A stretch of DNA of 64,000 nucleotides from Candidatus Eremiobacteraceae bacterium. Lineage in GTDB: Bacteria; Vulcanimicrobiota; Vulcanimicrobiia; Eremiobacterales; Eremiobacteraceae. Of this stretch, positions 26,556 to 35,206 are shown one piece after another. Each line of letters opens with the position of its first letter. Position 1 is the first letter of the stretch. The translations under genes and the position numbers were made by a program. The stretch is from assembly GCA_036511855.1 (NCBI GenBank), contig DATCBN010000027.1, positions 1-64,000 of the forward strand, in the 5' to 3' direction. The notes below the pieces were generated by a model, which was given only the letters and a program-made list of their open reading frames with translations, did no database searches and was not told the DNA's origin.

Positions 26556-28629
26556 AGTGCGTTCGGTGAGCGGCGCCGGCAAGACGACCGCCTTGGCGTT
26601 GATCGCCGCGGAGCGCGCGGCGCTAGGCCGCGTATTGGTCATTTGTTCGCACGACGCGGCGTGCCGGGCTTTCGATCGCGCGCTCGCCGCCTCCGGAGGA
26701 GCGTCCGAGTCGATCGTCGTCGACACGCTCGTTGGGCACCTCGCGCGCATGCTGCGCGATGGTTACGCCTCCGCGGCGATCACGCCGAGATTCTTGATCG
26801 GCGGCCCGGCGGCCAGCTACGCCGCTGTGGAGCGCGCGGCACGCGGTCTGCTCGACCTCTCGTGGCCGGAACTTTGCGACGGCTCGATCGATCTCGATTT
26901 GCCGTTCGCGCGACGGCCCGGTGCGCTGCTTGAGTCGGCAGACGCGTTGTTCCAACTGCTTCGCCGTTCGAGAGTCTCAGCGGCCGAATTTGAGACGTGC
27001 TGCATTGCGGGCGTATCGGCGTTCTACGGCGATGATGTCGAGCAAGCCCGCGATCTTCTCGTCCAGGTTCAGCGGACGGGGCGTGGCAGCAAACGCGCAC
27101 GTGAAGCCATGCTGGCGAGTGAAGCCGGATTGCGGACACAGCGGCGCGCCGAGCGCGACCTCGCGCGGGTCTTGGCACATCTATACCGCGAGTATCTCGG
27201 CGTCGCGCGCCAGGCGACGATGAAATCGGAGAGTGAAATCGTCGGTTTTGCAATGGATTGGCTTTCGTCCGATGCCTCCGTGGCAGCCGGCGCATTTTCG
27301 GGTTGCGCTGCGATCGCCGTCGACGATTCGGAGGACGCGGAGCCCGCACTCGGAGAGTTCTTGGCGATCGCGGCCGATGCCGGCGTCGCATTCATCGCAG
27401 TAGCCGGGCACGAAGCATCGGCCATCGACGAGCTCCATGGAAGGCGCGCACTTTCCGTGCCACCGGCGGCGCAGGTCGCGGTCGCAGGTCCACCGCTGCC
27501 GGGGCCGGCGGTGGATGCCCACCGCTTCGCCGACGAACTCGAAGAAACCGATTGGATCGCGGATCGCGTCGGCGGACTGCTCGGCGCCGGAATCCAGCCC
27601 GGCGAAATCGCAATCCTTGCGCGCGACGCGGATGCCGCGTCCGTGTACGCCGGGCTGCTGGCGGCTCGCGGATTGCCGGCGCTCCCGCCGCCCCACGCGT
27701 ATGCCGCACCGGATGATATCGCGGATCTGTTCGCGTTGGCGCATGTCGTGGACGACCCGTACGACCAGGCGCGCGTGTTGCGCGTGTTGGCGTCGCCGCT
27801 CGTCGGATTCTCGGATGCGACGTTGTGGGCTCTTTGCGGCGATGCATCCGGCGCCGCGCAACTCGAATTGGACGTCGGCGGTGGCGAACAAAAGCGCGGA
27901 CGTGACCGGGGAGCGGTGCGAACGTTATTGACCGACAACGTGCTGTACGGGGGCGCCGATAAAGCGCTGCCTGAAACGACGCGTGAGGTTCTGCGCCGGT
28001 TTCGCGATCGGCTGACGACGTGGCGGGCTGCATGCGCCGCGCTCGCACCGTCCGAAGCTTTCGCGCTGCTCGCGCGCGATTCGGGATTCATGCTTCGATG
28101 GCGCCGACAACCGGCGTTTGCGATGAGCCGGTTGATTGGCGACGCTACACGCATCGAGGAAGCCATCGCCTCGGCGGTGAGTGCCGGCGTTGCGGGAAGC
28201 CTGCGCTCCGCGATCGGGGCGTTGGAGGAAGGGATCATCGAGCCGCGAGCGGCCGCGCGAACCGCCGGCGCGCTGGTCTGCGATGGGATTGTCGGTGTGA
28301 AAGGCGAACGCTTCGCGCACGTGGTGGTCGCGGGAGTTGCGCACGAAAGGTTCCCACGCATCTACGTGGCAAGGGCAATGGCGTTTTCGCGCAAGTACGG
28401 GCTCATCGTGCGCGACAACGTGGCGGACGGCGCGGCGCAGACCGCGAAATTCGCGTGGTACTACGCAAAGTTCGAAGCCAAACGCCGCTATCTGGACGGC
28501 GAGCGCCGAGTGCTTCGCTACGGACTATCTCGCGGAGTCGGTTCTGCTGCCGCAACGGGTTACGGAACGCCTCCCCATTGGGCCAAGGATGAAGACCTGC
28601 TTGCGGAATTTCTTCCGGCGCGCCGGTGA
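26545..28629 (+). CDS. UvrD/RecB-superfamily helicase-like protein with divergent motifs
   Basis: 694 residues from TTG 26545; GTG 26557 is an alternative. Walker A SVSGAGKTTAL occurs only about 10 residues from the start, so no Q motif fits before it. Motif II is AIAVDDSEDAEP where active UvrD enzymes have VDEFQD-like sequence, with the catalytic glutamate replaced by Asp. Motif V-like VKGERFAHVVVAG and motif VI-like ERRVLRYGLSRG are recognisable. This is a superfamily 1A helicase fold with weakened ATPase motifs. It overlaps the nuclease gene by 11 bases and likely partners it in an AddAB/AdnAB-like complex for double-strand break repair. Confidence 0.7.
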   Translation: MSAEVRSVSGAGKTTALALIAAERAALGRVLVICSHDAACRAFDRALAASGGASESIVVDTLVGHLARMLRDGYASAAITPRFLIGGPAASYAAVERAARGLLDLSWPELCDGSIDLDLPFARRPGALLESADALFQLLRRSRVSAAEFETCCIAGVSAFYGDDVEQARDLLVQVQRTGRGSKRAREAMLASEAGLRTQRRAERDLARVLAHLYREYLGVARQATMKSESEIVGFAMDWLSSDASVAAGAFSGCAAIAVDDSEDAEPALGEFLAIAADAGVAFIAVAGHEASAIDELHGRRALSVPPAAQVAVAGPPLPGPAVDAHRFADELEETDWIADRVGGLLGAGIQPGEIAILARDADAASVYAGLLAARGLPALPPPHAYAAPDDIADLFALAHVVDDPYDQARVLRVLASPLVGFSDATLWALCGDASGAAQLELDVGGGEQKRGRDRGAVRTLLTDNVLYGGADKALPETTREVLRRFRDRLTTWRAACAALAPSEAFALLARDSGFMLRWRRQPAFAMSRLIGDATRIEEAIASAVSAGVAGSLRSAIGALEEGIIEPRAAARTAGALVCDGIVGVKGERFAHVVVAGVAHERFPRIYVARAMAFSRKYGLIVRDNVADGAAQTAKFAWYYAKFEAKRRYLDGERRVLRYGLSRGVGSAAATGYGTPPHWAKDEDLLAEFLPARR

Positions 28630-29458
28630 GCTCGTCGCGTGTGCGCTTTATGTGGTATCTCTCGGCGGCGCCTCGCCCGTCGCTACGCCATCACCCGCCG
28701 TCAACGCGCAGCCTCCGCCGCGACTGGCACTCGGCAGCGTGGCTATCGGCGCGAGCGTACTCGATGCGGTAAAGATCTTCGGCGCACCCGACGTCATCCG
28801 AAACATCGATCTCGGTCACGAATGGCAGTGGGTCGAGGCTGGCGGCCTCGACCGCGAAGTGCTCACCGACGACGACATGACCGTTCGCCAAGTCTTGGTC
28901 GCGGTTCCGGCGTCGATCGAAGGCGAATCGCCGCCGCCGGTCGTTCAGCCGCCGGAGTTTCGCGCGCTCGCCGTTCCGGTGGACGACGCTGCGGGCGCGG
29001 TCGCGGCAGCGGGCGGCACGTCGATCGTTGAACCCGACCCCACCATTCGCGCGTGGTCGTTTCCGGGCGGCGTGCTGGTCGCAGAGTTGGAAAGCGGCGC
29101 CGTCGGGCGCTTGCTGGCACTGGACGATTTCATGGCGCGGGTACTTGGATACCTCGAACCGCCGCCCGATATGAAGTCATCGGTCTACCGCGCCCCGCTC
29201 TTGACGCGAGACTACTACACGTCGTATCCGATGGCCGCGCTTCGCGCCGGCATTGAAGGCAGGGCCGTCGTGCGCGTCTTGATCGATCCGACCGGCACGC
29301 CAGCGAACGTGCGCATCGTCGTCAGCTCCGGCAACGCCGACATCGATGCGGCCGCTCTGGAAAGCGCGCGGAAATCCGCGTTTCGTCCGGCGCACTGCGA
29401 CGACACGCCGTGCCAAGCAGTCTACTTCGACTTGCAAGACTACTCGATCGTAAGGTAG
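28589..29458 (+). CDS. TonB C-terminal domain protein
   Basis: 289 residues from ATG 28589, overlapping the helicase gene by 41 bases. The N-terminus (LVACALYVVSLGGASP) is an export signal or anchor. Residues about 45-110 contain a G-S-LDAVKIFGAPD pattern often seen in envelope lipoproteins that recognise a repeat motif. The last about 90 residues form a TonB-type C-terminal domain: YPMAALRAGIEGRAVVRVLI, DPTGTPANVRIVVSSG and AALESARKSAFRPA. ExbB/ExbD genes are not adjacent, so whether it energises receptors such as the BtuB homologue at 35-37 kb is open. Confidence 0.75.
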   Translation: MKTCLRNFFRRAGELVACALYVVSLGGASPVATPSPAVNAQPPPRLALGSVAIGASVLDAVKIFGAPDVIRNIDLGHEWQWVEAGGLDREVLTDDDMTVRQVLVAVPASIEGESPPPVVQPPEFRALAVPVDDAAGAVAAAGGTSIVEPDPTIRAWSFPGGVLVAELESGAVGRLLALDDFMARVLGYLEPPPDMKSSVYRAPLLTRDYYTSYPMAALRAGIEGRAVVRVLIDPTGTPANVRIVVSSGNADIDAAALESARKSAFRPAHCDDTPCQAVYFDLQDYSIVR

Positions 29459-29471
29459 CTTAGTTAAATCC

Positions 29472-29535
29472 GTAGTAGGGTGAGCAACGCTCACCCATTT
29501 TTGGGCAAGCGATGCTTGCCCTAGTACGGTTGCCC
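29472..29535. repeat. compound palindromic repeat, copy 3
   Basis: CGTAGTAGGG, GTGAGCAACGCTCAC, CCATTTTTGGG, CAAGCGATGCTTG, CCCTAGTACGGTTGCCCC. The same unit as at 10.1 kb, with one change in the left hairpin loop (ATC to AAC) that breaks its complementarity to the right half, and a TTTTT link. It lies between the convergent TonB-domain and molybdenum hydroxylase genes and probably serves both as terminator. Confidence 0.82.
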
Positions 29536-29552
29536 CGGTACGGATTGCTCTA

Positions 29553-31814
29553 CTATTTTTGCAGCGCGCGCCAAACCCGTTCGGGCGTCATCGGCGTGTC
29601 GTGCGGCACGGCGCCGCACGCGTCGCGGATCGCATTGCCGATGGCAGCGGCGGGCGTGGTGACCGGCGGCTCGCCGACGCCTTTCATCCCCCGAGGTCCT
29701 TCGACAGACGGGCACTCGACGATCATCGCGGTGATTCGGGGCGCGTCCACGGCCGTCGGCAACAGATAGTGTTTGAAGTCGGGATCGCGTAGCACGGCGC
29801 CATCGTAGACTAATCCCTCGGTGAGCGCCCAGCCGAGGCCTTGCACCGCACCGCCTTCGATCTGTCCGGTGACGCCCGCCGGATTGAACGCAAAGCCCAC
29901 GTCCTGTGCTGTCGCGATATGCAGCACGTCCACGCGGCCAGTCTCCTTATCGACCGTGACTTCGGCAGCCGTGGCTGTGAATGACGCCGCGGGCCACGCG
30001 GCAAAACCGTGCGCTTGCACGAGATCGTTGTCGATCTCGGGGTCGCCCATTTCCGGCGCGGTGCCGCGGCCGATGACCGGCTCGTCGCCGTGCGCGGCGA
30101 GCTGCGCGAATGTCGCTTTGCTGTCCGGTGCGCCGACGACGTACACGCAGCCGTCGCGGACATCGAGATCATCGTGGCGCGCTTCGAGAAGCGATTCCGC
30201 GCGATCCAGCAACCGCGCACGCGCTTCAGCCGCAGCGGCGCCGGCGGCCTGCCCCGCGGAAAACGTGGACGTGCTGCCGTGAACGCCGCCGTCCTCGGCG
30301 CTATCGCCTGTGTCGGCGAGCACGACCTCGACGCCGAGCGGATCGATTCCGAGCGCATCGGCGACGATGATCGGTAGCGCTTGAGCGGCCGACCCGGTGC
30401 CGATCTCCGGATTTCCGGAGATCACGCGAACGCGCCCGTCGGTGAGCACCTCGACGCGGGCTTCGGAGAGCCCACACGAGGAGAACCACCACGTCGCGCC
30501 GATGCCGCGACCGCTTCCGCTCGCGCGCGGCTTGTCCCAACCGATCGCGTCTGCTGCTTTTTGCAGCACGTCCACGACGCTGACAGACGTGAGGCGCTGC
30601 CCAGACGGGCTCTCGTCGCCCTCCCGCCACGCGTTCTTGAGCCGAAACTCGAGCGGATCGATTCCAAGTTTGCGCGCGATCTCGTCGAGATGCAGCTCCT
30701 TCGCGAAGTTCGCCTGCGGACCGCCCGGGGCGCGAACGGGCCCTGCGACCTGCTTGTTGGTGTAGACGAGCGTGGCTTCAAGATCCAAGTTGGGGATGCG
30801 ATACGGTGCGGAGGCGAGCATGGTCGCGATGAGCGCCGATCCGCCGCCGTACCCGATATACGCGCCGGTGTCGAATGCGAACGACGCACGCATCGCGCGC
30901 AGCGTGCCGTCGGCGTCCGCGCATGAAGTGAACGTGGCCGTGCCCCCATGGCGCGGCGCCGCGTTCAGATTATCTTCGTGGCGCGACCACGCCATCCGCA
31001 CCGGACGGTCGCAACGAAGCGCGAGCGCGGCCGCGAACCACTCCGGAGCCATCAGGATCTTTCCGCCGAAAGCGCCGCCGACGAATTGGTTGATGAAGCG
31101 GACCTTCGCCGGCGCGAGCTCGAAAAATTCAGCCATTTCGGTGCGGTTGGAATACGGCGCCTGCGATCCGCACCATACCGTGAGCGTGCCGTCCGGGCCG
31201 GCTTGCGCGACGGCAGCCCGTGGCTCGAGATATCCCGGGAGGCCGCCTGAAAAAGTGAAGCGCGATGTCACGACGACCGCGGCATTCGCGAGCGCCGCGT
31301 CGACATCGCCGCGCCGGATGCGATTGACTGCGCAGACATTCTCGCGCAGAATCCGCTCGCCGCTGTGCTCGTACGATTTCCATGCCGGGTGGACGAGTTG
31401 CGCGCCGGGTGCAAGCGCTTGCTCGATGTTCGTCACCGGATCCATCACTTCGTACACGATATCTATTGCCTTGGCCGCGGCGCGCGCTTGCGTCTCGGTG
31501 TCGGCGGCCACCGCCGCGACCGGCTCGCCGCGGTAACGCGCGAAGTCGATCGGAAATAGGTGTTGATCTTTGATGCCGAAATCCAGTGGTTTGGCCGGCA
31601 CGTTGCCGGAATAGACGACGGCGCGAACGCCCGGCATCGCGGCGGCGCGCGCGGTGTCCACGCTGAGTATGCGCGCGAATGCGTGCGGAGACCGAAGCAC
31701 GACTCCGGCGAGCGGATCATCCGGAATGACATCGGCCGTGTACACAGCGGTACCGGTGACCTTTGCCCTTGCGTCGCTGCGAGGGCGCACCGTGCCGATG
31801 CTGCCTGCGCTCAC
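29553..31814 (-). CDS. molybdenum hydroxylase large subunit (xanthine dehydrogenase family)
   Basis: 753 residues. The N-terminal a/b hammerhead domain (KVTGTAVYTADV, about 18-115) is followed by the molybdopterin-binding region, with GGAFGGK, PVRAPGGPQANFA, and a C-terminal GQIEGGAVQGLGWALTEG motif. This subunit binds Mo-molybdopterin cytosine dinucleotide and oxidises a heterocycle, aldehyde or similar substrate. The CO-dehydrogenase active-site loop AYxCSFR is absent, so it is not form I CODH. It starts with GTG overlapping the small-subunit stop (GTGA). The substrate is unknown. Confidence 0.9.
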   Translation of the reverse strand: MSAGSIGTVRPRSDARAKVTGTAVYTADVIPDDPLAGVVLRSPHAFARILSVDTARAAAMPGVRAVVYSGNVPAKPLDFGIKDQHLFPIDFARYRGEPVAAVAADTETQARAAAKAIDIVYEVMDPVTNIEQALAPGAQLVHPAWKSYEHSGERILRENVCAVNRIRRGDVDAALANAAVVVTSRFTFSGGLPGYLEPRAAVAQAGPDGTLTVWCGSQAPYSNRTEMAEFFELAPAKVRFINQFVGGAFGGKILMAPEWFAAALALRCDRPVRMAWSRHEDNLNAAPRHGGTATFTSCADADGTLRAMRASFAFDTGAYIGYGGGSALIATMLASAPYRIPNLDLEATLVYTNKQVAGPVRAPGGPQANFAKELHLDEIARKLGIDPLEFRLKNAWREGDESPSGQRLTSVSVVDVLQKAADAIGWDKPRASGSGRGIGATWWFSSCGLSEARVEVLTDGRVRVISGNPEIGTGSAAQALPIIVADALGIDPLGVEVVLADTGDSAEDGGVHGSTSTFSAGQAAGAAAAEARARLLDRAESLLEARHDDLDVRDGCVYVVGAPDSKATFAQLAAHGDEPVIGRGTAPEMGDPEIDNDLVQAHGFAAWPAASFTATAAEVTVDKETGRVDVLHIATAQDVGFAFNPAGVTGQIEGGAVQGLGWALTEGLVYDGAVLRDPDFKHYLLPTAVDAPRITAMIVECPSVEGPRGMKGVGEPPVTTPAAAIGNAIRDACGAVPHDTPMTPERVWRALQK

Positions 31815-32338
31815 GCTCGCGACCGGATGTGGGCGCGCGGACCGGGCCGTTCGCCCGATCTTCCGCTCTCGCGCAGCCGCCGCGCCGCATCGTGCACCGA
31901 CGCGACGATCGATTGATAGCCCGTGCAGCGGCAGAGATTGCCGGAGATCCCTGCGCGGATCTCGTCATCCGAGGGATCGGGAGTCGCGGCCAGGAGCGAA
32001 GCTGCGCTTAAGATCATGCCCGGCGTGCAAAAGCCGCACTGAAGGCCGCCGTTTTCAACAAATGCGGCCTGCACCGGATGCAACGCGCCGGCATCGCCGG
32101 CCAAACCCTCGATCGTGACTACCTCCTTGCGGTCGGCGTCGACGGCGAGCAAGAGACACGCATTGACCGCGTCGCCGTCGACGAGCACCGTGCACGCGCC
32201 ACAATAACCGGTGCCGCAACCTTCCTTCGTGCCGTTCAATCCGATCCGATCTCGCAAGGTGTGAAGCAGCGTCTCCAGAGGATGGACTTCGACGTCCGTC
32301 TCAAGTCCGTTGACGCACAAATGAACCGGTTGCATCAA
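31811..32338 (-). CDS. molybdenum hydroxylase 2Fe-2S subunit
   Basis: 175 residues. Plant-type 2Fe-2S cluster ligands are present in [15 protein letters not shown] and a following NAC (residues about 42-63); the second, helical 2Fe-2S domain has CGFCTPGM and CRCTGYQ (about 100-140). It passes electrons from the molybdenum centre to FAD in the partner subunit. A basic Pro/Arg-rich tail of about 20 residues follows the usual end of the family. It overlaps its neighbours by 4 bases on both sides, giving the order FAD, 2Fe-2S, Mo subunit. Confidence 0.94.
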   Translation of the reverse strand: MMQPVHLCVNGLETDVEVHPLETLLHTLRDRIGLNGTKEGCGTGYCGACTVLVDGDAVNACLLLAVDADRKEVVTIEGLAGDAGALHPVQAAFVENGGLQCGFCTPGMILSAASLLAATPDPSDDEIRAGISGNLCRCTGYQSIVASVHDAARRLRESGRSGERPGPRAHIRSRA

Positions 32339-33207
32339 GCCCGCCTGCCCAGAGCCGTGCGGAGCGCGCGCGCCGTCAGCACCGCGACGAGATGCCGGCG
32401 ATAGTCCGCGCCGGCTCGTTCATCGCTATCCGGCGCGGCGTCGCGTTCCGCCGCAACAGCACCGACCCGCTCGCCCCATTCGCGACCGTAGCCGTCCGGC
32501 GACTCCGCGGTCGCGAACCGTTCAGCATTGGTCGCTCGCTGGCACGTGGGTCCCGCCCCCGCAAGCGCGATCCGCACTGAAACGGCGCGTGCGCCTTCCA
32601 TGGTGATCGTGACGGCGACAGCGACGAGCGCCATCTCGAATCCACGCCTGGTCGTCATCTTTTCGAATGCGGTGAGACCGTCGCAGCGCGGCACTTCGAC
32701 CGCCACCAACAACTCACCGGGCGCGCAGATGGTGCCGCCCGGCACGAGGACGTCGCTCAGCGCCAGACGCCGCTCGCCGTGATTGAGCGCCGCGAACACG
32801 CACGCCGCGTCGCACGCGAGGAGGGCCGTGGTGAGATCGGACGCGGCGTCGCCGGAACAGATGTTGCCGCCGATCGAGGCAAGCGCGCGCAGTTGTCTCG
32901 AGCCCATGCTTGCCGCTGCGAGAGAGAGCAGCGGCGCGGCCGCGACTATCGACGGCGAATGCGCAAGCTCGGCTGCCGTGACGAGAGCGCCGATCCGCAT
33001 GCGTCCGTGTTCACTGGTGATGGCGGCGAGCGAGGCGATGCGCTTGAGATTGACAAGCGCGACCACATCGCCGCAATCGCCGCGCAGGGAAGGCCCAAGC
33101 CGCGTGCCGCCCGCCAACGCTTTCGCGCGAGGGCCGAAACGCTCCAGCACGACCAACGCTTCGTTCACGAAGTTCGGTTCGAAGTATTGCATCGATGCAG
33201 CGGGCAT
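32335..33207 (-). CDS. molybdenum hydroxylase FAD-binding subunit
   Basis: 290 residues; start ATG 33207 (MPAASMQYF), with ATG 33192 (MQYFEPN) possible. The FAD-binding PCMH-type motifs AGGTRLGPSLRGD (about residues 36-48) and ASIGGNICSGDAASDL (about 110-125) are intact, and the C-terminal CO-dehydrogenase-flavoprotein domain follows. It carries electrons from the 2Fe-2S subunit to an acceptor. First gene of the three-gene hydroxylase operon and divergent from the cobalamin riboswitch, so promoters for both lie in the about 50 bases to its right. Confidence 0.9.
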   Translation of the reverse strand: MPAASMQYFEPNFVNEALVVLERFGPRAKALAGGTRLGPSLRGDCGDVVALVNLKRIASLAAITSEHGRMRIGALVTAAELAHSPSIVAAAPLLSLAAASMGSRQLRALASIGGNICSGDAASDLTTALLACDAACVFAALNHGERRLALSDVLVPGGTICAPGELLVAVEVPRCDGLTAFEKMTTRRGFEMALVAVAVTITMEGARAVSVRIALAGAGPTCQRATNAERFATAESPDGYGREWGERVGAVAAERDAAPDSDERAGADYRRHLVAVLTARALRTALGRRA

Positions 33208-33254
33208 GGTCGGTGATTATCGTACAGCGGGAAATGTCCTATTGTGCAAGAATA

Positions 33255-33410
33255 GGCGGCCATCACGGTCCGAGGCGTCAGGGAAGCCGGTGTGAATCCG
33301 GCGCGGACGCGCCACTGTAACCGGGGAGCCGCCGACAGCGCCACTGTCCTTGCGATGGGAAGGCGCCGGCACCAGGCAACGATCCGGGAGTCAGGAGACC
33401 TGCCTCGACC
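33255..33410 (+). promoter_or_regulatory. cobalamin (adenosylcobalamin-type) riboswitch
   Basis: The conserved core is complete: GGGAAGCCGGTGTGAATCCGG, GCGGACGCGCCACTGT, GCCACTG, GGGAAGGCG, and the B12 box AGTCAGGAGACCTGCC at 33389-33404. It sits directly before a B12-uptake operon, the usual target. Cobalamin binding is expected to turn the downstream genes off. Confidence 0.95.
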
Positions 33411-33429
33411 GCGCTCTGCAAACACACGG

Positions 33430-33446
33430 CCTCTTCGCGAGAGAGG
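33430..33446 (+). promoter_or_regulatory. hairpin overlapping btuC ribosome-binding site
   Basis: CCTCT (33430-33434) can pair with AGAGG (33442-33446), burying part of the purine-rich GAGAGGGG stretch that precedes ATG 33459. No T-run typical of a terminator follows, so the riboswitch probably controls translation rather than transcription. This is inference. Confidence 0.45.
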
Positions 33447-33458
33447 GGCGGGTTTTCA

Positions 33459-34451
33459 ATGGCGTCTTCCCGCGCGGTCGCGGTGAAACTCTTCGCGCTG
33501 TGCGCGGTAGTGATCGCGTGCGCCGTTGCCGGCCTTGCGATTGGCGCAGTGGCGTTTTCTCCCGCCGCGATCTTCGCTGCGCTCGTCCATCCGTCGCCTT
33601 CGGATCTCGCGACGATCATCGTGTGGGATATCCGTTTGCCGCGCGTGCTTATCGGTGCGTGCGTCGGCGCCGGTCTCGGCGTGGCGGGCGCGATGCTGCA
33701 GATGCTCTTTCGCAATCCGCTCGTGGATCCGTACATCAGCGGCGTTTCCGCCGGTGCTGCGCTGGCGGCCGCCATCGGATTCACGATCGGCGTTTCGTTC
33801 GCCGCGATTCCCGCGCTTGCGTTCGGAGGCGGGCTCGCGTGCGCGTTCATCGTCGCGATGGTCGGCGCGCGCGACGGCACGGCGGGCAATCTTCGTCTCG
33901 TGCTGGCCGGCGTCGCGATTTCCGCGTTATGCGCGGCCGCGGTGACCTTGATCCTCTTGCGCGCCGGCGAAACCGGCGGTCTTTCGGTGCTGGGTTGGCT
34001 CGCCGGAGGGATAGGCGGACGCGGCTGGACAGAACTCTTGTGGGTTGCCGGCTACCTCGCCGTCGGTTTTGCCGGCGCGGCTCTTGTGGTGAACGAACTC
34101 AACGCGCTTCGGCTCGGCGCCGCGGCCGCGGGCGGACTCGGGCTCAACGTCGACGGCGCGCGCTGGCGCGTCTTGTCGATCGCATCGCTGATCACCGCCG
34201 CGTGCGTGGCGGTGAGCGGTGTGGTCGGATTCGTCGGACTCATGGTGCCGCACGCGATGCGGCGAGTGGTCGGCGGCGATGCGCGCCGCCTGCTTCCGGC
34301 CTGTGCAGTGGCCGGCGCGGGTGCAGTGATGTTCGCCGACACGCTTGCCCGGACGATCGCGCCGCCCAGCGAGATCCCGCTCGGCGTGCTGCTGGCCTTC
34401 GCTGGCGTGCCGTTTTTTCTCGCGGTCGCGCGCCGGCCGGTGGACGTATGA
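33459..34451 (+). CDS. btuC: vitamin B12 ABC transporter permease BtuC
   Basis: 330 residues with about ten membrane helices of the FecCD/BtuC family. Family motifs include LPRVLIGACVGAGLGVAGAM, with the RLPR segment, followed by FRNPLVDPYISGVSAGAA, and VGFVGLMVPHAMRR in the coupling region that touches the ATPase. It forms the inner-membrane channel for cobalamin. It directly follows the cobalamin riboswitch, which is why B12 rather than iron-siderophore is preferred. It ends in a 4-base ATGA overlap with the ATPase gene. Confidence 0.9.
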   Translation: MASSRAVAVKLFALCAVVIACAVAGLAIGAVAFSPAAIFAALVHPSPSDLATIIVWDIRLPRVLIGACVGAGLGVAGAMLQMLFRNPLVDPYISGVSAGAALAAAIGFTIGVSFAAIPALAFGGGLACAFIVAMVGARDGTAGNLRLVLAGVAISALCAAAVTLILLRAGETGGLSVLGWLAGGIGGRGWTELLWVAGYLAVGFAGAALVVNELNALRLGAAAAGGLGLNVDGARWRVLSIASLITAACVAVSGVVGFVGLMVPHAMRRVVGGDARRLLPACAVAGAGAVMFADTLARTIAPPSEIPLGVLLAFAGVPFFLAVARRPVDV

Positions 34452-35206
34452 CGGCCGCGGTGCGCGCGCAGGGTTTGCGGCTCGACTACGGGCCGCGCGG
34501 CGTGTTCGATCGCGTCGACATCGCGCTCTACCCCGGGATGCTCACCGCGGTCGTCGGGCCCAACGGCGCGGGGAAATCCTCGCTCTTGCGGCTGCTGGCC
34601 GGCGTGCAGCCTCCCACCGCCGGCACGATCGAACGGACCGCGCGGGTCATGCTGATCGCGTCGGATTCGGCGCCGCCGCCGGACGTGACGCCGCGCGATC
34701 TCGCAGGATATGGCCTTGCCCTGCGGCGCCCATGGTATCGTTTCGCGCCCGGTCCGGAAGATGAGTCGGCGATAAATTCGGGCCTCGACCGCGCCGGTCT
34801 CGCCGACCGAGCCGACGACCCGATCGGCAGCCTTAGCGCGGGCGAAGTGCAGCGCGCATGGATCGCCGCTGCGCTTGCGACGACGCCCGCCGCGCTGCTC
34901 GTTGACGAACCGACGTCGCATCTCGACCTTCGATATCAGATCGAAGTGCTGCGGACGCTGCGCGATCTCGCCGACAGCGGCGTCGCGGTCGCGGTCGCGG
35001 TGCACGATCTCACACTCGCCGCTCGATTCGCGGACCGCGCCGCCCTATTCACGGACGGCACGCTGATCGAGGGGCCCCCCGAACAAATATTCCTTCCCGA
35101 CGCGCTCGAGCGCGCATATGGAATCGCAGTCACCACCCACCGTCATCCCGTCGACGGGTACCTCGTGTGCTTGCCGTCGGACAACTATCGGAGTATTTCA
35201 AAATGA
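34448..35206 (+). CDS. btuD: vitamin B12 ABC transporter ATPase BtuD
   Basis: 252 residues from ATG 34448. The frame also reads open through the upstream permease region back to 33350, but that longer version is only a shadow. Walker A GPNGAGKSS (about residues 36-44), signature SLSAGEVQR (a variant of LSGGQ), Walker B ALLVDEPTSHLD and the H-loop VAVHDLTLA are present. It powers cobalamin import through BtuC. Both ends are coupled to neighbours by ATGA overlaps. Confidence 0.9.
   Translation: MTAAVRAQGLRLDYGPRGVFDRVDIALYPGMLTAVVGPNGAGKSSLLRLLAGVQPPTAGTIERTARVMLIASDSAPPPDVTPRDLAGYGLALRRPWYRFAPGPEDESAINSGLDRAGLADRADDPIGSLSAGEVQRAWIAAALATTPAALLVDEPTSHLDLRYQIEVLRTLRDLADSGVAVAVAVHDLTLAARFADRAALFTDGTLIEGPPEQIFLPDALERAYGIAVTTHRHPVDGYLVCLPSDNYRSISK

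Noticed and set aside
29553-33207. Form I carbon monoxide dehydrogenase
   Set aside because: The AYxCSFR active-site loop is absent from the large subunit.
33350-35206. 618-residue open frame covering btuC and btuD
   Set aside because: It reads btuC in the wrong frame (Arg-rich) and becomes meaningful only at ATG 34448, the BtuD start.
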